Assembly: GCA_902597055.1 (NCBI GenBank)
Contig: CACJWG010000006.1
Coordinates: 1-40,477 of the forward strand
From: an uncultured Pelagibacteraceae bacterium
GTDB lineage: Bacteria > Pseudomonadota > Alphaproteobacteria > Pelagibacterales > Pelagibacteraceae
Direction of reading: 5' to 3'
Length of the DNA stretch: 40,477 nt
Shown here: piece by piece, positions 27,446 through 35,381 of the stretch
Layout of the letters: each line of letters starts with the position of its first letter
Position numbering within the stretch: the first letter of the stretch is position 1
Translations under genes and position numbers: made by a program
The notes under the pieces: generated by a model
What the model was told of the DNA's origin: nothing
Database searches by the model: none
Seen by the model: the letters and a program-made list of their open reading frames with translations, nothing else

Positions 27446-27691
27446 AAGCTCTTTTAGTTTATTTTCTTTTTCTAAAGCCCTTAATTCAGTGTAACCACCT
27501 ACATGGTGATCGCCAAAAAAAATTTGAGGGATGGTTCTTTGACCGTTAGATTTTTTGATCATCTCATCTCTTATGTTTTCACCAGATGAAACATCTATTT
27601 CGCTAAACTTTAATTTATTTCTTTCAAGCAATCGTTTCGCTGCATCACAAAAGTTACAAGAAGGGCCTGTATAAATGAGAATATTTTTCAT
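27437..27691 (-). CDS. grxC: Glutaredoxin 3 (GrxC-type)
   Basis: 84 residues, the normal GrxC length. Dithiol active site C12-N-F-C15 (TGPSCNFC), cis-proline segment TIPQIFFGDHHVGGYTEL for glutathione binding. A cytoplasmic thiol-disulfide reductase, for example for ribonucleotide reductase. The active site is CNFC rather than the common CPYC. It lies 3 bp after a DUF2805 gene on the same strand. Confidence 0.93.
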   Translation of the reverse strand: MKNILIYTGPSCNFCDAAKRLLERNKLKFSEIDVSSGENIRDEMIKKSNGQRTIPQIFFGDHHVGGYTELRALEKENKLKELLE

Positions 27692-27694
27692 TTC

Positions 27695-27988
27695 TTATAT
27701 ATAGTCATTTTTTTTTATTTTTCTTCTTATTTCTTTTCTAGATAATTCAAATTTTTTTCTATGTTTGATACTTTGGTTTTTAGCTCTTTTTCTCCAAAGT
27801 CTAAAAGAAGAGGGTTTCAATTTCTTTCTCATTATTTTAATTACGTCACTTTCAGAATATCCAGATTTTTTTTTTATCTCCTCAAAAGTGATGCGGTCCG
27901 CCCAGGCAGCCCACACAACCCAATCTGGACTCATAGAATTCGGCTCTGGATTTTTGACCTTTGTAATAGGCCTGTGACCTTTTTTCAT
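27695..27988 (-). CDS. DUF2805 / TIGR03643-family protein
   Basis: 97 residues, basic. WVVWAAWADRITFEEIKKKSGYSESDVIKIMRKKLKPSSFRLWRKR matches the remembered core of this family (a helix-turn-helix-like segment followed by M-R-x-x-x-K-P-S-S-F-x-x-W-R). Biochemical function is unknown; the fold suggests nucleic-acid binding. Divergent from the LysE-type gene across a 118-bp gap that holds the latter's promoter and hairpin. Confidence 0.8.
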   Translation of the reverse strand: MKKGHRPITKVKNPEPNSMSPDWVVWAAWADRITFEEIKKKSGYSESDVIKIMRKKLKPSSFRLWRKRAKNQSIKHRKKFELSRKEIRRKIKKNDYI

Positions 27989-28039
27989 AATTTATTAATA
28001 AATATCAAAAATTTGCTTAATGCAATTTTTATAGGGTGT

Positions 28040-28047
28040 GTTATATT
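28040..28047 (+). promoter_or_regulatory. Extended -10 promoter for the LysE-type exporter
   Basis: TGTTATATT (28039-28047) is a TGn extended -10. Seven bases later comes G28055, the first base of the leader hairpin, so transcription would start at the base of the stem. No well-spaced -35 is seen, as expected for an extended -10. Confidence 0.45.
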
Positions 28048-28054
28048 GGGTTCT

Positions 28055-28101
28055 GATAGTCCTATCTAGCCATCTTTAGCTCCCGGTTTTTTAGGACTAT
28101 C
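28055..28101 (+). promoter_or_regulatory. Leader hairpin masking the Shine-Dalgarno of the LysE-type gene
   Basis: GATAGTCCTA (28055-28064) and TAGGACTATC (28092-28101) form a perfect 10-bp stem closing a 27-base loop. The 3' arm contains the AGGA Shine-Dalgarno (28093-28096), 10 bases before ATG 28107. The structure is too loop-rich and lacks a U-tract for a terminator. The loop has a CCCGG stretch able to pair with upstream or downstream G/C-containing bases. It matches no riboswitch class I can recall. Confidence 0.6.
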
Positions 28102-28106
28102 TCAAA

Positions 28107-28718
28107 ATGCTTCCCCTAGATTATTTTCTTTTCTTACAAATTATACTTTTTTTATTTATTACTCCAGGTACTCCGAGAATAGTGATTATATCTTTATCTA
28201 TTAGTTTTGGTGTCCGTAATTGTGTTTGGGTAGCACTAGGCGATGTGACTGCAAACATTTTACAAGCGAGTTTAATAATATTTTTACTTCATTCTTTTTT
28301 TATTGATAATCCTAACCTATTAAACTTTATTAAATGGATTGGGGTTGCCTATCTATTTTATCTAGCGACTGATGTTTATTTTTCAAAAGTTAAAAATTTA
28401 AAAAACGTAAATTCTGAGAAGTCTAGATTATCTTTATTTAAAGATGGTTTCTTAGTTGCAGGTACAAGTCCAAAAGCTTGGGCTTTTTTTCCATTAATAT
28501 TTCCACAATTTATTAATTTTGAGACAAATTATGTTGTCCAGTTTTTAATTTTAATAATAACTTACGTTGTTTTAGATTTTTTATCTTTGATTTGTTATGC
28601 TTTCCTTGCAAATAAATTAATTGATTGGTTAAAAGCGAATCCAAAGACTATTAACACAATTTCCGCGTGTGTACTTTTTTCAATTGGAGTATTTATAGCG
28701 TTAACACAACAATATTAA
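28107..28718 (+). CDS. LysE/RhtB-family amino-acid exporter
   Basis: 203 residues with six membrane segments. Family marks: FITPGTPRIVIISLSISFG (canonical xTPGPxxxxxxxxxxxxG), and FLVAGTSPKAWAFFPLIFPQF in the middle. It is expected to export an amino acid or derivative from the cytoplasm; the substrate is unknown. TPGT replaces the usual TPGP. Expression is probably gated by the leader hairpin. The ATG is 5 bases past the stem. Confidence 0.88.
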   Translation: MLPLDYFLFLQIILFLFITPGTPRIVIISLSISFGVRNCVWVALGDVTANILQASLIIFLLHSFFIDNPNLLNFIKWIGVAYLFYLATDVYFSKVKNLKNVNSEKSRLSLFKDGFLVAGTSPKAWAFFPLIFPQFINFETNYVVQFLILIITYVVLDFLSLICYAFLANKLIDWLKANPKTINTISACVLFSIGVFIALTQQY

Positions 28719-28747
28719 AATATTTGTGGTAATAATAACTTGAGTAT

Positions 28748-29515
28748 ATGAAATTAGGATTTATAGGAACAGGTGAGATCACAAAAGCTGTGGTGATTGG
28801 TGTTTTAGGCTCTAAAATTAAATTTCAAAAAATTTATTTATCAAAAAGAAACAGTAAAATTTCCGCTTTCTTAACAAAAAAAAATAAAAAAATTCAAATT
28901 GAAAAAAATAATCAGGACTTAATAAATAAATCAGATTGGGTTTTTTTAGCAGTAACCCCCAAAGTTGGTAATAAAATTATAAAAAAATTACATTTTAAGA
29001 GAAGACAAACAATAGTAAGCTTTATTTCTACAATTCAGCTTCCAAAACTTAAAAAATTAACAAAAAACAGAACTAATATTGTTCGCGCAATTCCCTTGCC
29101 ACCAATATCTCTAAGAAAAGGCCCAATTCCAATTTTTCCACCAAATAAAAAAGTTAAAAGATTTTTTTCTAATTTAGGGACAGTAATCGAAATAAATGAT
29201 GAAAAAAAATCTCTAAATTTCTGGTCAACTTCAGGAATGATGGCCCCATTCTATGAACTTTTAAACACTTTATCCAAATGGCTTATTTCAAAAGGTGTTA
29301 AAAAAAATAACGCGCAAAGTTATATTACTTCATTATTCATAGCCCTATCTGAGAGTGCATATAGTCATTCAAATAAAGATTTATCAATTTTAGTGAAAAA
29401 CTCACAAACTCCCGGTGGACTTAATGAGCAAGCTGTGCGATCATTAAGGAAATTGAAATTTTATAGTTCCACTGATAAAATTTTAAATGAAATCCTTAAA
29501 AGATTAAAAAAATAA
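28748..29515 (+). CDS. proC: Pyrroline-5-carboxylate reductase
   Basis: Final step of proline synthesis, reducing P5C with NAD(P)H. 255 residues: Rossmann start LGFIGTGEITKAVVIGVL, RAIPLPPISLRKGPIPIFPP (family: R-x-M-P-N-x-P-x-x-x-x-x-G, here with L-P in place of M-P-N), and the C-terminal signature QTPGGLNEQAVRSL. The replacement of the usual MPN and the many lysines mark it as a diverged member, so a related imino-acid reductase role is possible. Confidence 0.83.
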   Translation: MKLGFIGTGEITKAVVIGVLGSKIKFQKIYLSKRNSKISAFLTKKNKKIQIEKNNQDLINKSDWVFLAVTPKVGNKIIKKLHFKRRQTIVSFISTIQLPKLKKLTKNRTNIVRAIPLPPISLRKGPIPIFPPNKKVKRFFSNLGTVIEINDEKKSLNFWSTSGMMAPFYELLNTLSKWLISKGVKKNNAQSYITSLFIALSESAYSHSNKDLSILVKNSQTPGGLNEQAVRSLRKLKFYSSTDKILNEILKRLKK

Positions 29516-29520
29516 ATAAA

Positions 29521-30135
29521 ATGAGAGAAATTATAAAAAACGTTAAAGAAAAACTGATTTCTAAGTACTCAAAAAGCGATAATCCAAAAAAGTTTAAACC
29601 AAGACTAAAAGCTAGAATAAGAAAAAATAAACGTTTAATTGTCAAAAATATAGATAACTTTTTTGATTGGATTAAAGGAGCGGAAATAGTTGAACTTAAA
29701 AAATGTAATACTAGCGAGGATCCTGTAAGACCTGAACTGGATAATAAATTTAGAACTAGCTATGGCAGAAAAATTTATGGAGTAAAATATAAAGGTGAAA
29801 TTCATGCTGTAATGTGTTTTGCTTTTACTAATGAAATTCCCAAAAGTGTTGAAGAATTGGATATGATGAGCAAGGATGCTTTTCTTCAAAGTATACGAAG
29901 AGAATATCAAGTAGGAAAAATAGCAATTGCATACACAGTATGGTCAAAAAAAAGGGGCGGAGGTAAATTGATTGTAAAAGAGGTATTCAAATTAATTAAG
30001 AAAACACATCATTTAAATCGGCTAATTACTTTATCACCACTCACAGAAATGGCCCGAAAGTTTCATTTAAGTAATGGAGCTGTTCAAATACAAGTCAACG
30101 AGACTACCCAAAACTTTGAATACGAAAAAGTTTGA
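29521..30135 (+). CDS. Unknown protein, possible GNAT-like acyltransferase
   Basis: 204 residues, rich in lysine. The last 80 residues (GKIAIAYTVWSKKRGGGKLIVKEVFKLIKK ... LSPLTEMARKFHLSNGAVQIQ) resemble the end of a GNAT fold: a strand, an R-G-x-G-K/G pyrophosphate loop with its helix, then a strand and a helix ending in a short L-x-x-G-A. The first 50 residues are a basic helical extension. No precise family is recognised. It lies 5 bp after proC and is probably co-transcribed. Confidence 0.6.
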   Translation: MREIIKNVKEKLISKYSKSDNPKKFKPRLKARIRKNKRLIVKNIDNFFDWIKGAEIVELKKCNTSEDPVRPELDNKFRTSYGRKIYGVKYKGEIHAVMCFAFTNEIPKSVEELDMMSKDAFLQSIRREYQVGKIAIAYTVWSKKRGGGKLIVKEVFKLIKKTHHLNRLITLSPLTEMARKFHLSNGAVQIQVNETTQNFEYEKV

Positions 30136-30194
30136 AGTTCTTTTTCAAATGAAATACGTTTAATAAGTTAATTCTTTTAATAAGGATCTAACTA

Positions 30195-31373
30195 ATGAAC
30201 AGAAACTTATTCGTACTTTTTTTTAGTCAAATTTTTAGTTTTACAGCTGCACCAGTAACAGTTTTTCTAAGCGGTATTATTGGATCACAAATAAGCCCTT
30301 TGAAATCTTTATCAACTTTACCAATGTCAATATCTGTTGTTGGTATCGCTCTGGGAGCAATTGTTGCCACCAAAACAATGAGTTTATTAGGAAGAAGGAC
30401 AGGCTTTATTATTGCAGCTATTTCTAATTCTTTAGTTTCGTTATTGGCCGCATATTCAGTTATGACTCAGAATTTTATTTTATTTTGTTTTGCAAATTTT
30501 TTTATTGGGGTTGGAATGGCTTTTACCCATCAATATCGATTTGCTGCAGCTGAAAGTGTTGATAAAGAGAAAATACCGAAAGCAATTTCAATAATTCTTT
30601 TAGGAGGTATAGTTTCTGCATTTATTGGTCCAGGCACAGCAAATTTAACAAAAAACTTTTTGTCAGAACAATTATATGTTGGTTCATACGTATCCCTTGC
30701 GGTGTATATGTTTCTGCCAGCTATTCTCTTTTTATTTTACAAAAACAATACAATTGAAAAAAAAGATATAAGTTTTATTGGTAGAGGCTATTTTGAAATT
30801 ATTTCTCAACCTAGATTTTTGCAAGCAATGGTGGCAAGTGCCTTTGGCTATGCAATAATGACTTTTTTAATGACCGCTACTCCAATAAGCATGCATGTAA
30901 TGGAAAATATGTCATTAGATAAGACAAGTTTTGTTATTCAGATGCATGTTGCATCAATGTTTTTACCATCCCTAATAACTGGAAATTTGATAAAGAAATT
31001 CGGACATAGCAAAATTATGTATGTCGGTCTGCTACTTTACAGTATAACAATTCTCTTAAGTATACTTGACCAAACTTTTTTAAATTATTTAATTGCTCTG
31101 ATTTTTCTTGGGTTTGGCTGGAATTTTTTATTCATATCAGGGACAAGTCTTCTGGTAACAACTTACAAAGAAAACGAAAAGTTTAAAGCTCAAGGTTTAA
31201 ACGATTTTGTAGTTTATTCAGTACACGCAATAGGAAGTTTATCAGCAGGTATATTGTTAGTTTTGACTAATTGGAAGTTAATGAATATCATCTGTATTCC
31301 TCTAATAGCAATTATATTGATTACAATATTAAGAGCTGAATTTATTGAAAAAAAAACTAGAAATACTTTTTAA
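30195..31373 (+). CDS. Major facilitator superfamily transporter
   Basis: 392 residues with about 12 membrane segments. The loop between segments 2 and 3 reads TKTMSLLGRRTGFIIAA, the MFS G-x-x-x-D-R-x-G-R-R/K-like motif in degenerate form. The substrate is unknown. A Shine-Dalgarno (AAGGA) precedes ATG 30195 by 8 bases. Its last 17 bases overlap the convergent TerC-family gene. Confidence 0.87.
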   Translation: MNRNLFVLFFSQIFSFTAAPVTVFLSGIIGSQISPLKSLSTLPMSISVVGIALGAIVATKTMSLLGRRTGFIIAAISNSLVSLLAAYSVMTQNFILFCFANFFIGVGMAFTHQYRFAAAESVDKEKIPKAISIILLGGIVSAFIGPGTANLTKNFLSEQLYVGSYVSLAVYMFLPAILFLFYKNNTIEKKDISFIGRGYFEIISQPRFLQAMVASAFGYAIMTFLMTATPISMHVMENMSLDKTSFVIQMHVASMFLPSLITGNLIKKFGHSKIMYVGLLLYSITILLSILDQTFLNYLIALIFLGFGWNFLFISGTSLLVTTYKENEKFKAQGLNDFVVYSVHAIGSLSAGILLVLTNWKLMNIICIPLIAIILITILRAEFIEKKTRNTF

Positions 31374-31968
31374 AATCTTCAGCTACCTTTAGTATTTCTA
31401 AATCAACAAGACCACCAATTATCAATTGAATAGCAACAATTAGAATAAAGCCTAAACCTATATAAGCAATCCACAAATGTTTTTGAATATAGTTTGCAAG
31501 ATAAGTTGCAAGAGCACCGGTTAAAATAACTGATAAAACCAAACCAAAAACCATAAAACCAAAGTTTCCCTTTGCAGCACCAACTACCCCAATAACGTTA
31601 TCGAAGCTGATTGTTATATCTGCAAAAAGAACTTTATAGACACTTTGTATGTAAGATGGCTGTTTTGATACCTTAGTTGGAGATTTAATTTTTTTGATCT
31701 CAAACAAATCTTTTCTTAAATCATTAACGATCCAGACTAAAAGTAAACCACCTAAAATTTTAATAAAATAAAATTTAAATAAGTATGTTGCAAATACAGC
31801 AAAAATAACTTTAAAAACTAAAGCGCCCGCAACACCCCACAATATAATTTGTTTTCTGTGTTTAGGAACAAAGTTAGCTGCTATTAGTCCAATTATTATT
31901 GCATTGTCCGCTGCAAGAATGATATCTATGAAGATAATTTGTAAGAGTATGATAGATTGTTCAATCAA
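31357..31968 (-). CDS. TerC-family integral membrane protein (YjbE-like)
   Basis: 203 residues, seven hydrophobic segments. IDIILAADNAIIIGLIAANF and FADITISFDNVIGVVGAAKG are the two TerC repeats with their conserved Asp-Asn pairs (ADN, FDN). Members are linked to metal (manganese/calcium) export or tellurite resistance; the specific metal is not shown. Divergent from dctP with a 115-bp gap. Confidence 0.9.
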   Translation of the reverse strand: MIEQSIILLQIIFIDIILAADNAIIIGLIAANFVPKHRKQIILWGVAGALVFKVIFAVFATYLFKFYFIKILGGLLLVWIVNDLRKDLFEIKKIKSPTKVSKQPSYIQSVYKVLFADITISFDNVIGVVGAAKGNFGFMVFGLVLSVILTGALATYLANYIQKHLWIAYIGLGFILIVAIQLIIGGLVDLEILKVAEDFKKYF

Positions 31969-32072
31969 GATTCCTTGATAATATAAAATTTTTTGTATAA
32001 TTCAATTAAAAGTAGTGAAAATTTTTATTGATTTAAATATTTAGACATAATCAAATAGGTGTTTAATAAATT

Positions 32073-32081
32073 AAGGAGGAG
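32073..32081 (+). promoter_or_regulatory. Strong Shine-Dalgarno of dctP
   Basis: AAGGAGGAG, two bases before ATG 32084, is the best Shine-Dalgarno in the window; most other genes here have a weak one or none. It fits the very high expression known for SAR11 periplasmic binding proteins. Confidence 0.7.
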
Positions 32082-32083
32082 AA

Positions 32084-33052
32084 ATGAAAATATTTAAATA
32101 TATTTTATCAATTTTTGTTGCCCTACTTGTATTTACACATTCAAATGCTGCTGAAAAATGGGATATGGCTCTGGCTTATGGTGCTGGAAACTTCCATTCA
32201 GCAAATGCTACTGAATTTGCAAATAATGTAACAAAAAAAAGTAATGGTAAGCTAACAATAGTTACTCATCCGGGTGGTTCTCTATTCAAAGGGGGAGAAA
32301 TTTTTAGAGCTGTCAGAACTGGTCAGGCTCCAATTGGAGAAAGATTTATGTCAGCTTTAGGTAAAGAAGATCCATTATTAGAAATTGACTCACTGCCATT
32401 TTTAGCAACTTCCTATTCAGATGCTATGAAACTTTACAAGGCTTCAAAAGCTGAAATTGCAAAAAGTTTAGATAAAAAAGGACTTGTGTTTTTATATGCA
32501 GTTCCGTGGCCAGCTCAAGGTTTGTACTCTAAAAAAGAAATTAATAGTGTAGCAGATCTTAAAGGTCTTAAGTTTAGAGCTTATAACAGTGCAACTGTAA
32601 GAATTGCAGAGTTAACTGGAATGGCTCCAACTAAAATTGAAGCTGCTGAGATATCTCAAGCATTTTCAACAGGAGCTGTTGAAAGTATGATTACCTCTCC
32701 AACAACCGGTAAGAACAAAAAAATTTGGGAAAATGGAGTAAAATATTTTTATGACATTGCTGCATGGTTTCCAAAAAACATGATTATAGCTAATAAAGAG
32801 GCGTGGAATAAGTTAGATAAAGCGACTCAAGATTTAATCATGAAAGAAGCAGCAGTTGCTGAGAGAAAAGGTTGGCAGCTTTCTAAAATGGGAAATAAAA
32901 ATGACAAAAAAGCTTTAGCTGATGCTGGCATGACTGTTGGTAAAGTTAACGCTGCTTTAAAATCTCATTTTGAAAAAGTCGGTCAAACAATGTCTAAAGA
33001 ATGGGCTAGCAAAGCTGGTTCAAGAGGACAAACTGTTTTATCAAAATATTAA
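32084..33052 (+). CDS. dctP: TRAP transporter substrate-binding protein (DctP type)
   Basis: 322 residues with a signal peptide (1-22, cleavage after SNA). The DctP family features are WDMALAYGAGNFHSANATEFA at the mature N-terminus, the conserved arginine segment GLKFRAYNSATVRIAELTG, then PTKIEAAEISQAFSTGAVES and KYFYDIAAWFPKNMIIANKEAWNKL. It captures a carboxylate-bearing solute in the periplasm for DctQM. The substrate is not readable; the pxpABC genes nearby make 5-oxoproline or another amino-acid-derived acid one idea. A terminator-like hairpin follows its stop. Confidence 0.94.
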   Translation: MKIFKYILSIFVALLVFTHSNAAEKWDMALAYGAGNFHSANATEFANNVTKKSNGKLTIVTHPGGSLFKGGEIFRAVRTGQAPIGERFMSALGKEDPLLEIDSLPFLATSYSDAMKLYKASKAEIAKSLDKKGLVFLYAVPWPAQGLYSKKEINSVADLKGLKFRAYNSATVRIAELTGMAPTKIEAAEISQAFSTGAVESMITSPTTGKNKKIWENGVKYFYDIAAWFPKNMIIANKEAWNKLDKATQDLIMKEAAVAERKGWQLSKMGNKNDKKALADAGMTVGKVNAALKSHFEKVGQTMSKEWASKAGSRGQTVLSKY

Positions 33053-33064
33053 TAATTTAGAATA

Positions 33065-33093
33065 AAAGGCCATCTATTAAAGATGGCCTTTTT
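33065..33093 (+). terminator. Terminator-like hairpin between dctP and dctQ
   Basis: AAAGGCCATCT (33065-33075), loop ATTAA, AGATGGCCTTT (33081-33091) and more T: an 11-bp perfect stem with a T-run. It lies in the 46-bp gap inside the TRAP operon, so partial termination or mRNA end protection would yield more DctP than DctQM. Confidence 0.85.
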
Positions 33094-33098
33094 AAATT

Positions 33099-33581
33099 AT
33101 GTTAATCAAAATAGAAAACTTCCTTCATCGAATTTATAAATTTTCAGGTATATTAGCAGCTATATTCCTCATGCTTGTTGCAGTTTTTATTTTAGTTGGA
33201 ATATCGTCTCGAATTTTTGATTTTTACATAAGAGGTTTATCAGAGTACTCAGGATATTGTATGGCTGCCTCAACCTTTTTTGCACTTGCTTATACATTTT
33301 CAGAGGGCGGCCACATAAGAATTACTTTATTTCTAGAAAAAATGGGCAGTCGATTAAAAAGAATATTTGAATTATGGTGTTTATCAATTTCGTCTATTTT
33401 TTCTGGATTTCTTTTTTTCTATTTCAGTAAGATGTTATTTGTTTCTTATAAATTTCAGGAGAGAAGTGAAGGTGCTGATGAAATTTTAATTTGGATACCT
33501 CAGACAAGTTTAGCTTTGGGATCTTTAATCTTTTTTATTTGTATTTTACACCATCTATTTAAAGCACTGAAAAATGACTGA
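33099..33581 (+). CDS. dctQ: TRAP transporter small membrane subunit (DctQ type)
   Basis: 160 residues with four membrane segments. GLSEYSGYCMAASTFFALAYTFSEGGHIRITLFLE is the typical central DctQ stretch (E-x-x-x-Y-x-x-x-W/A ... G-x-H-I-R-V). It pairs with DctM in the sodium-driven uptake system. ATG 33099 lies 5 bases after the hairpin, with no Shine-Dalgarno. The last 8 bases overlap dctM. Confidence 0.92.
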   Translation: MLIKIENFLHRIYKFSGILAAIFLMLVAVFILVGISSRIFDFYIRGLSEYSGYCMAASTFFALAYTFSEGGHIRITLFLEKMGSRLKRIFELWCLSISSIFSGFLFFYFSKMLFVSYKFQERSEGADEILIWIPQTSLALGSLIFFICILHHLFKALKND

Positions 33582-34884
33582 AATTATATTAGCAATTTTT
33601 TTTATTACTGTTTTATTGTTATTCCTAAGTAGCGGTATATGGGTTGCTTTAAGCATGATTGGTGTCTCAGCGATTGCAATGGAATTGTTTACATCAAGAC
33701 CAGTTGGTGATGCAATGGCGACAACAATTTGGGGAATGTCATCATCTTGGACTCTTACTGCCCTTCCATTATTTGTTTGGATGGGTGAAATATTATTTAG
33801 AACTAAATTATCTGAAAATCTTTTTGAAGGACTTTCTCCTTGGATGCAAAAGCTTCCAGGAGGACTTATTCATGTAAATGTAGTTGGCTGTGCAATTTTT
33901 GCAGCCATTTCGGGTTCTTCTGCAGCAACAGTTGCAACTGTAGGAAAAATGTCAATTCCTGAACTTCGTAAAAGGAATTATCCAGAAAAAATATTACTTG
34001 GAAGTTTAGCTGGATCCGGAACTTTAGGTTTGTTGATACCACCATCTATAATTTTAATAATTTACGGCGTAACAGTTCAAGAGTCTATTGCTAAGCTTTT
34101 TATTGCGGGAATTTTCCCTGGAATAATGATTGCTATTATTTTTATGACTTACGTTGTTATTTGGTCACTGATGAATAAAAATAAAATGCCTGTTTTGACG
34201 GATGAAATACCTTTTATTGAAAAAATAAAAAAATCAAGCAAACTAATTCCAGTAATATTGTTAATTGTATCTGTAATTGGATCTATTTATTCAGGCGTAG
34301 CCACTGCAACAGAAGCAGCTTCACTAGGGGTAGTTGGAGCATTAATATTATCTTTTTTTCAAAAAAGTTTAACAGTAGATTCATTTAGGAAGTCCTTATT
34401 AGGAGCAACCAAAACCTCTTGTATGATTGGATTTATTCTTGCTGGATCAACTTTTCTTTCACTAGCAATGGGCTTTACTGGATTACCAAGAAATTTAGCA
34501 ATTTGGATAGATACAATGCAGCTATCACCTTACATACTTATTGTTGTGTTAATGATTTTTTACATAATTCTTGGAATGTTTTTAGATGGAATATCTGCAG
34601 TAGTTTTAACTATGGCAATAATTGAGCCTATGATTAGACAAGCCGGCTTTGATATGATTTGGTTTGGTATATTCTTAGTTGTTGTGGTTGAAATGGCGCA
34701 AATAACTCCACCCGTTGGGTTTAATTTATTTGTTCTACAAGGAATGGCAGAAAAAGATATGGGATATATAGCAAGAAGTGCTTTTCCACTGTTTCTTTTG
34801 ATGATCTTAGCAACAGTTATAATTATTATATTTCCTGAAATAGCTTTGTGGCTTCCAGAGAAAATGATCCAGAATATAAATTAG
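33574..34884 (+). CDS. dctM: TRAP transporter large permease subunit (DctM type)
   Basis: 436 residues, about 12 membrane segments. Landmarks: ALPLFVWMGEILFR, HVNVVGCAIFAAISGSSAATVATVGKMSIPELRKRNYP, SLAGSGTLGLLIPPSIILIIYG, VATATEAASLGVVGALIL and AQITPPVGFNLFVLQG. It is the transmembrane channel part of the secondary transporter. Overlaps dctQ by 8 bases and the convergent TPR gene by 4. Confidence 0.95.
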   Translation: MTEIILAIFFITVLLLFLSSGIWVALSMIGVSAIAMELFTSRPVGDAMATTIWGMSSSWTLTALPLFVWMGEILFRTKLSENLFEGLSPWMQKLPGGLIHVNVVGCAIFAAISGSSAATVATVGKMSIPELRKRNYPEKILLGSLAGSGTLGLLIPPSIILIIYGVTVQESIAKLFIAGIFPGIMIAIIFMTYVVIWSLMNKNKMPVLTDEIPFIEKIKKSSKLIPVILLIVSVIGSIYSGVATATEAASLGVVGALILSFFQKSLTVDSFRKSLLGATKTSCMIGFILAGSTFLSLAMGFTGLPRNLAIWIDTMQLSPYILIVVLMIFYIILGMFLDGISAVVLTMAIIEPMIRQAGFDMIWFGIFLVVVVEMAQITPPVGFNLFVLQGMAEKDMGYIARSAFPLFLLMILATVIIIIFPEIALWLPEKMIQNIN

Positions 34885-35381
34885 TATTTAGATTCTTTTT
34901 TTCCTTCGATTACTAATTTAAGCTCTTTATACTCTTTGCAGTTACAATCTTTAAGAACAGCAAGTCTTTCTTTAGCTTTATCTATTCTATTAGTTACTAC
35001 AAATAATTCTCCCATATACTCGTTTATACCCACATGTTTAGGATCCAATTCAAGTCCCATCGAATAATAGATTTCTGCGTTTTCGTAATCACCAACTTTT
35101 CTATGAGTGAAGCCTAAATAATTTAGTGTGTCGGCGTCTGCTGGAAATTTTTTATTATGCTTTAATAAGTGTCCAATAGCTTTTTTGTAATGTTTTTGCG
35201 CTTTGTCTGTCTTATTTTTCTTTTCGAATTTTTTTGCTTTATTTATCATCTTCAACGCAATTTCGTACTGGGTTACTGGTTTTGCATCCCCACCACTACT
35301 ACCCCCACTACTTCCTGCTGAAAAAACAGGGCTAGTAATTAAAACAAATAATAGAAAAATTAAAATTTTTTTATACATCAT
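34881..35381 (-). CDS. Exported TPR-repeat protein
   Basis: 166 residues. Signal peptide (1-22, cleavage near VFSAG), then a Gly/Ser linker (SSGGSSGG), then two to three tetratricopeptide repeats (DKAQKHYKKAIGHLLKHNKKFPADADTLNYLGFTHRKVGDYENAEIYYSMGLELDPKHV), ending with a cysteine pair CNC. A periplasmic protein-interaction role is likely; no partner is evident. Its ATG overlaps the pxpA stop (ATGA), so it is co-translated with pxpA. Confidence 0.82.
   Translation of the reverse strand: MMYKKILIFLLFVLITSPVFSAGSSGGSSGGDAKPVTQYEIALKMINKAKKFEKKNKTDKAQKHYKKAIGHLLKHNKKFPADADTLNYLGFTHRKVGDYENAEIYYSMGLELDPKHVGINEYMGELFVVTNRIDKAKERLAVLKDCNCKEYKELKLVIEGKKESKY

Noticed and set aside
27761-28069. Plus-strand frames opposite the DUF2805 gene
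   Set aside because: They mirror the recognised minus-strand DUF2805 protein and show no family features.
28055-28101. LysE leader hairpin as a rho-independent terminator
   Set aside because: The loop is 27 bases, there is no following U-tract, and the upstream gene on the other strand reads away from it.
28055-28106. LysE leader as a SAM-II or SAM-V riboswitch
   Set aside because: The sequence does not match the remembered conserved blocks of either class; only the compact hairpin over the ribosome-binding site is similar.
31969-32083. A riboswitch or clear promoter before dctP
   Set aside because: AT-rich with several poor -10-like words but no well-spaced pair and no stable structure; only the Shine-Dalgarno is convincing.
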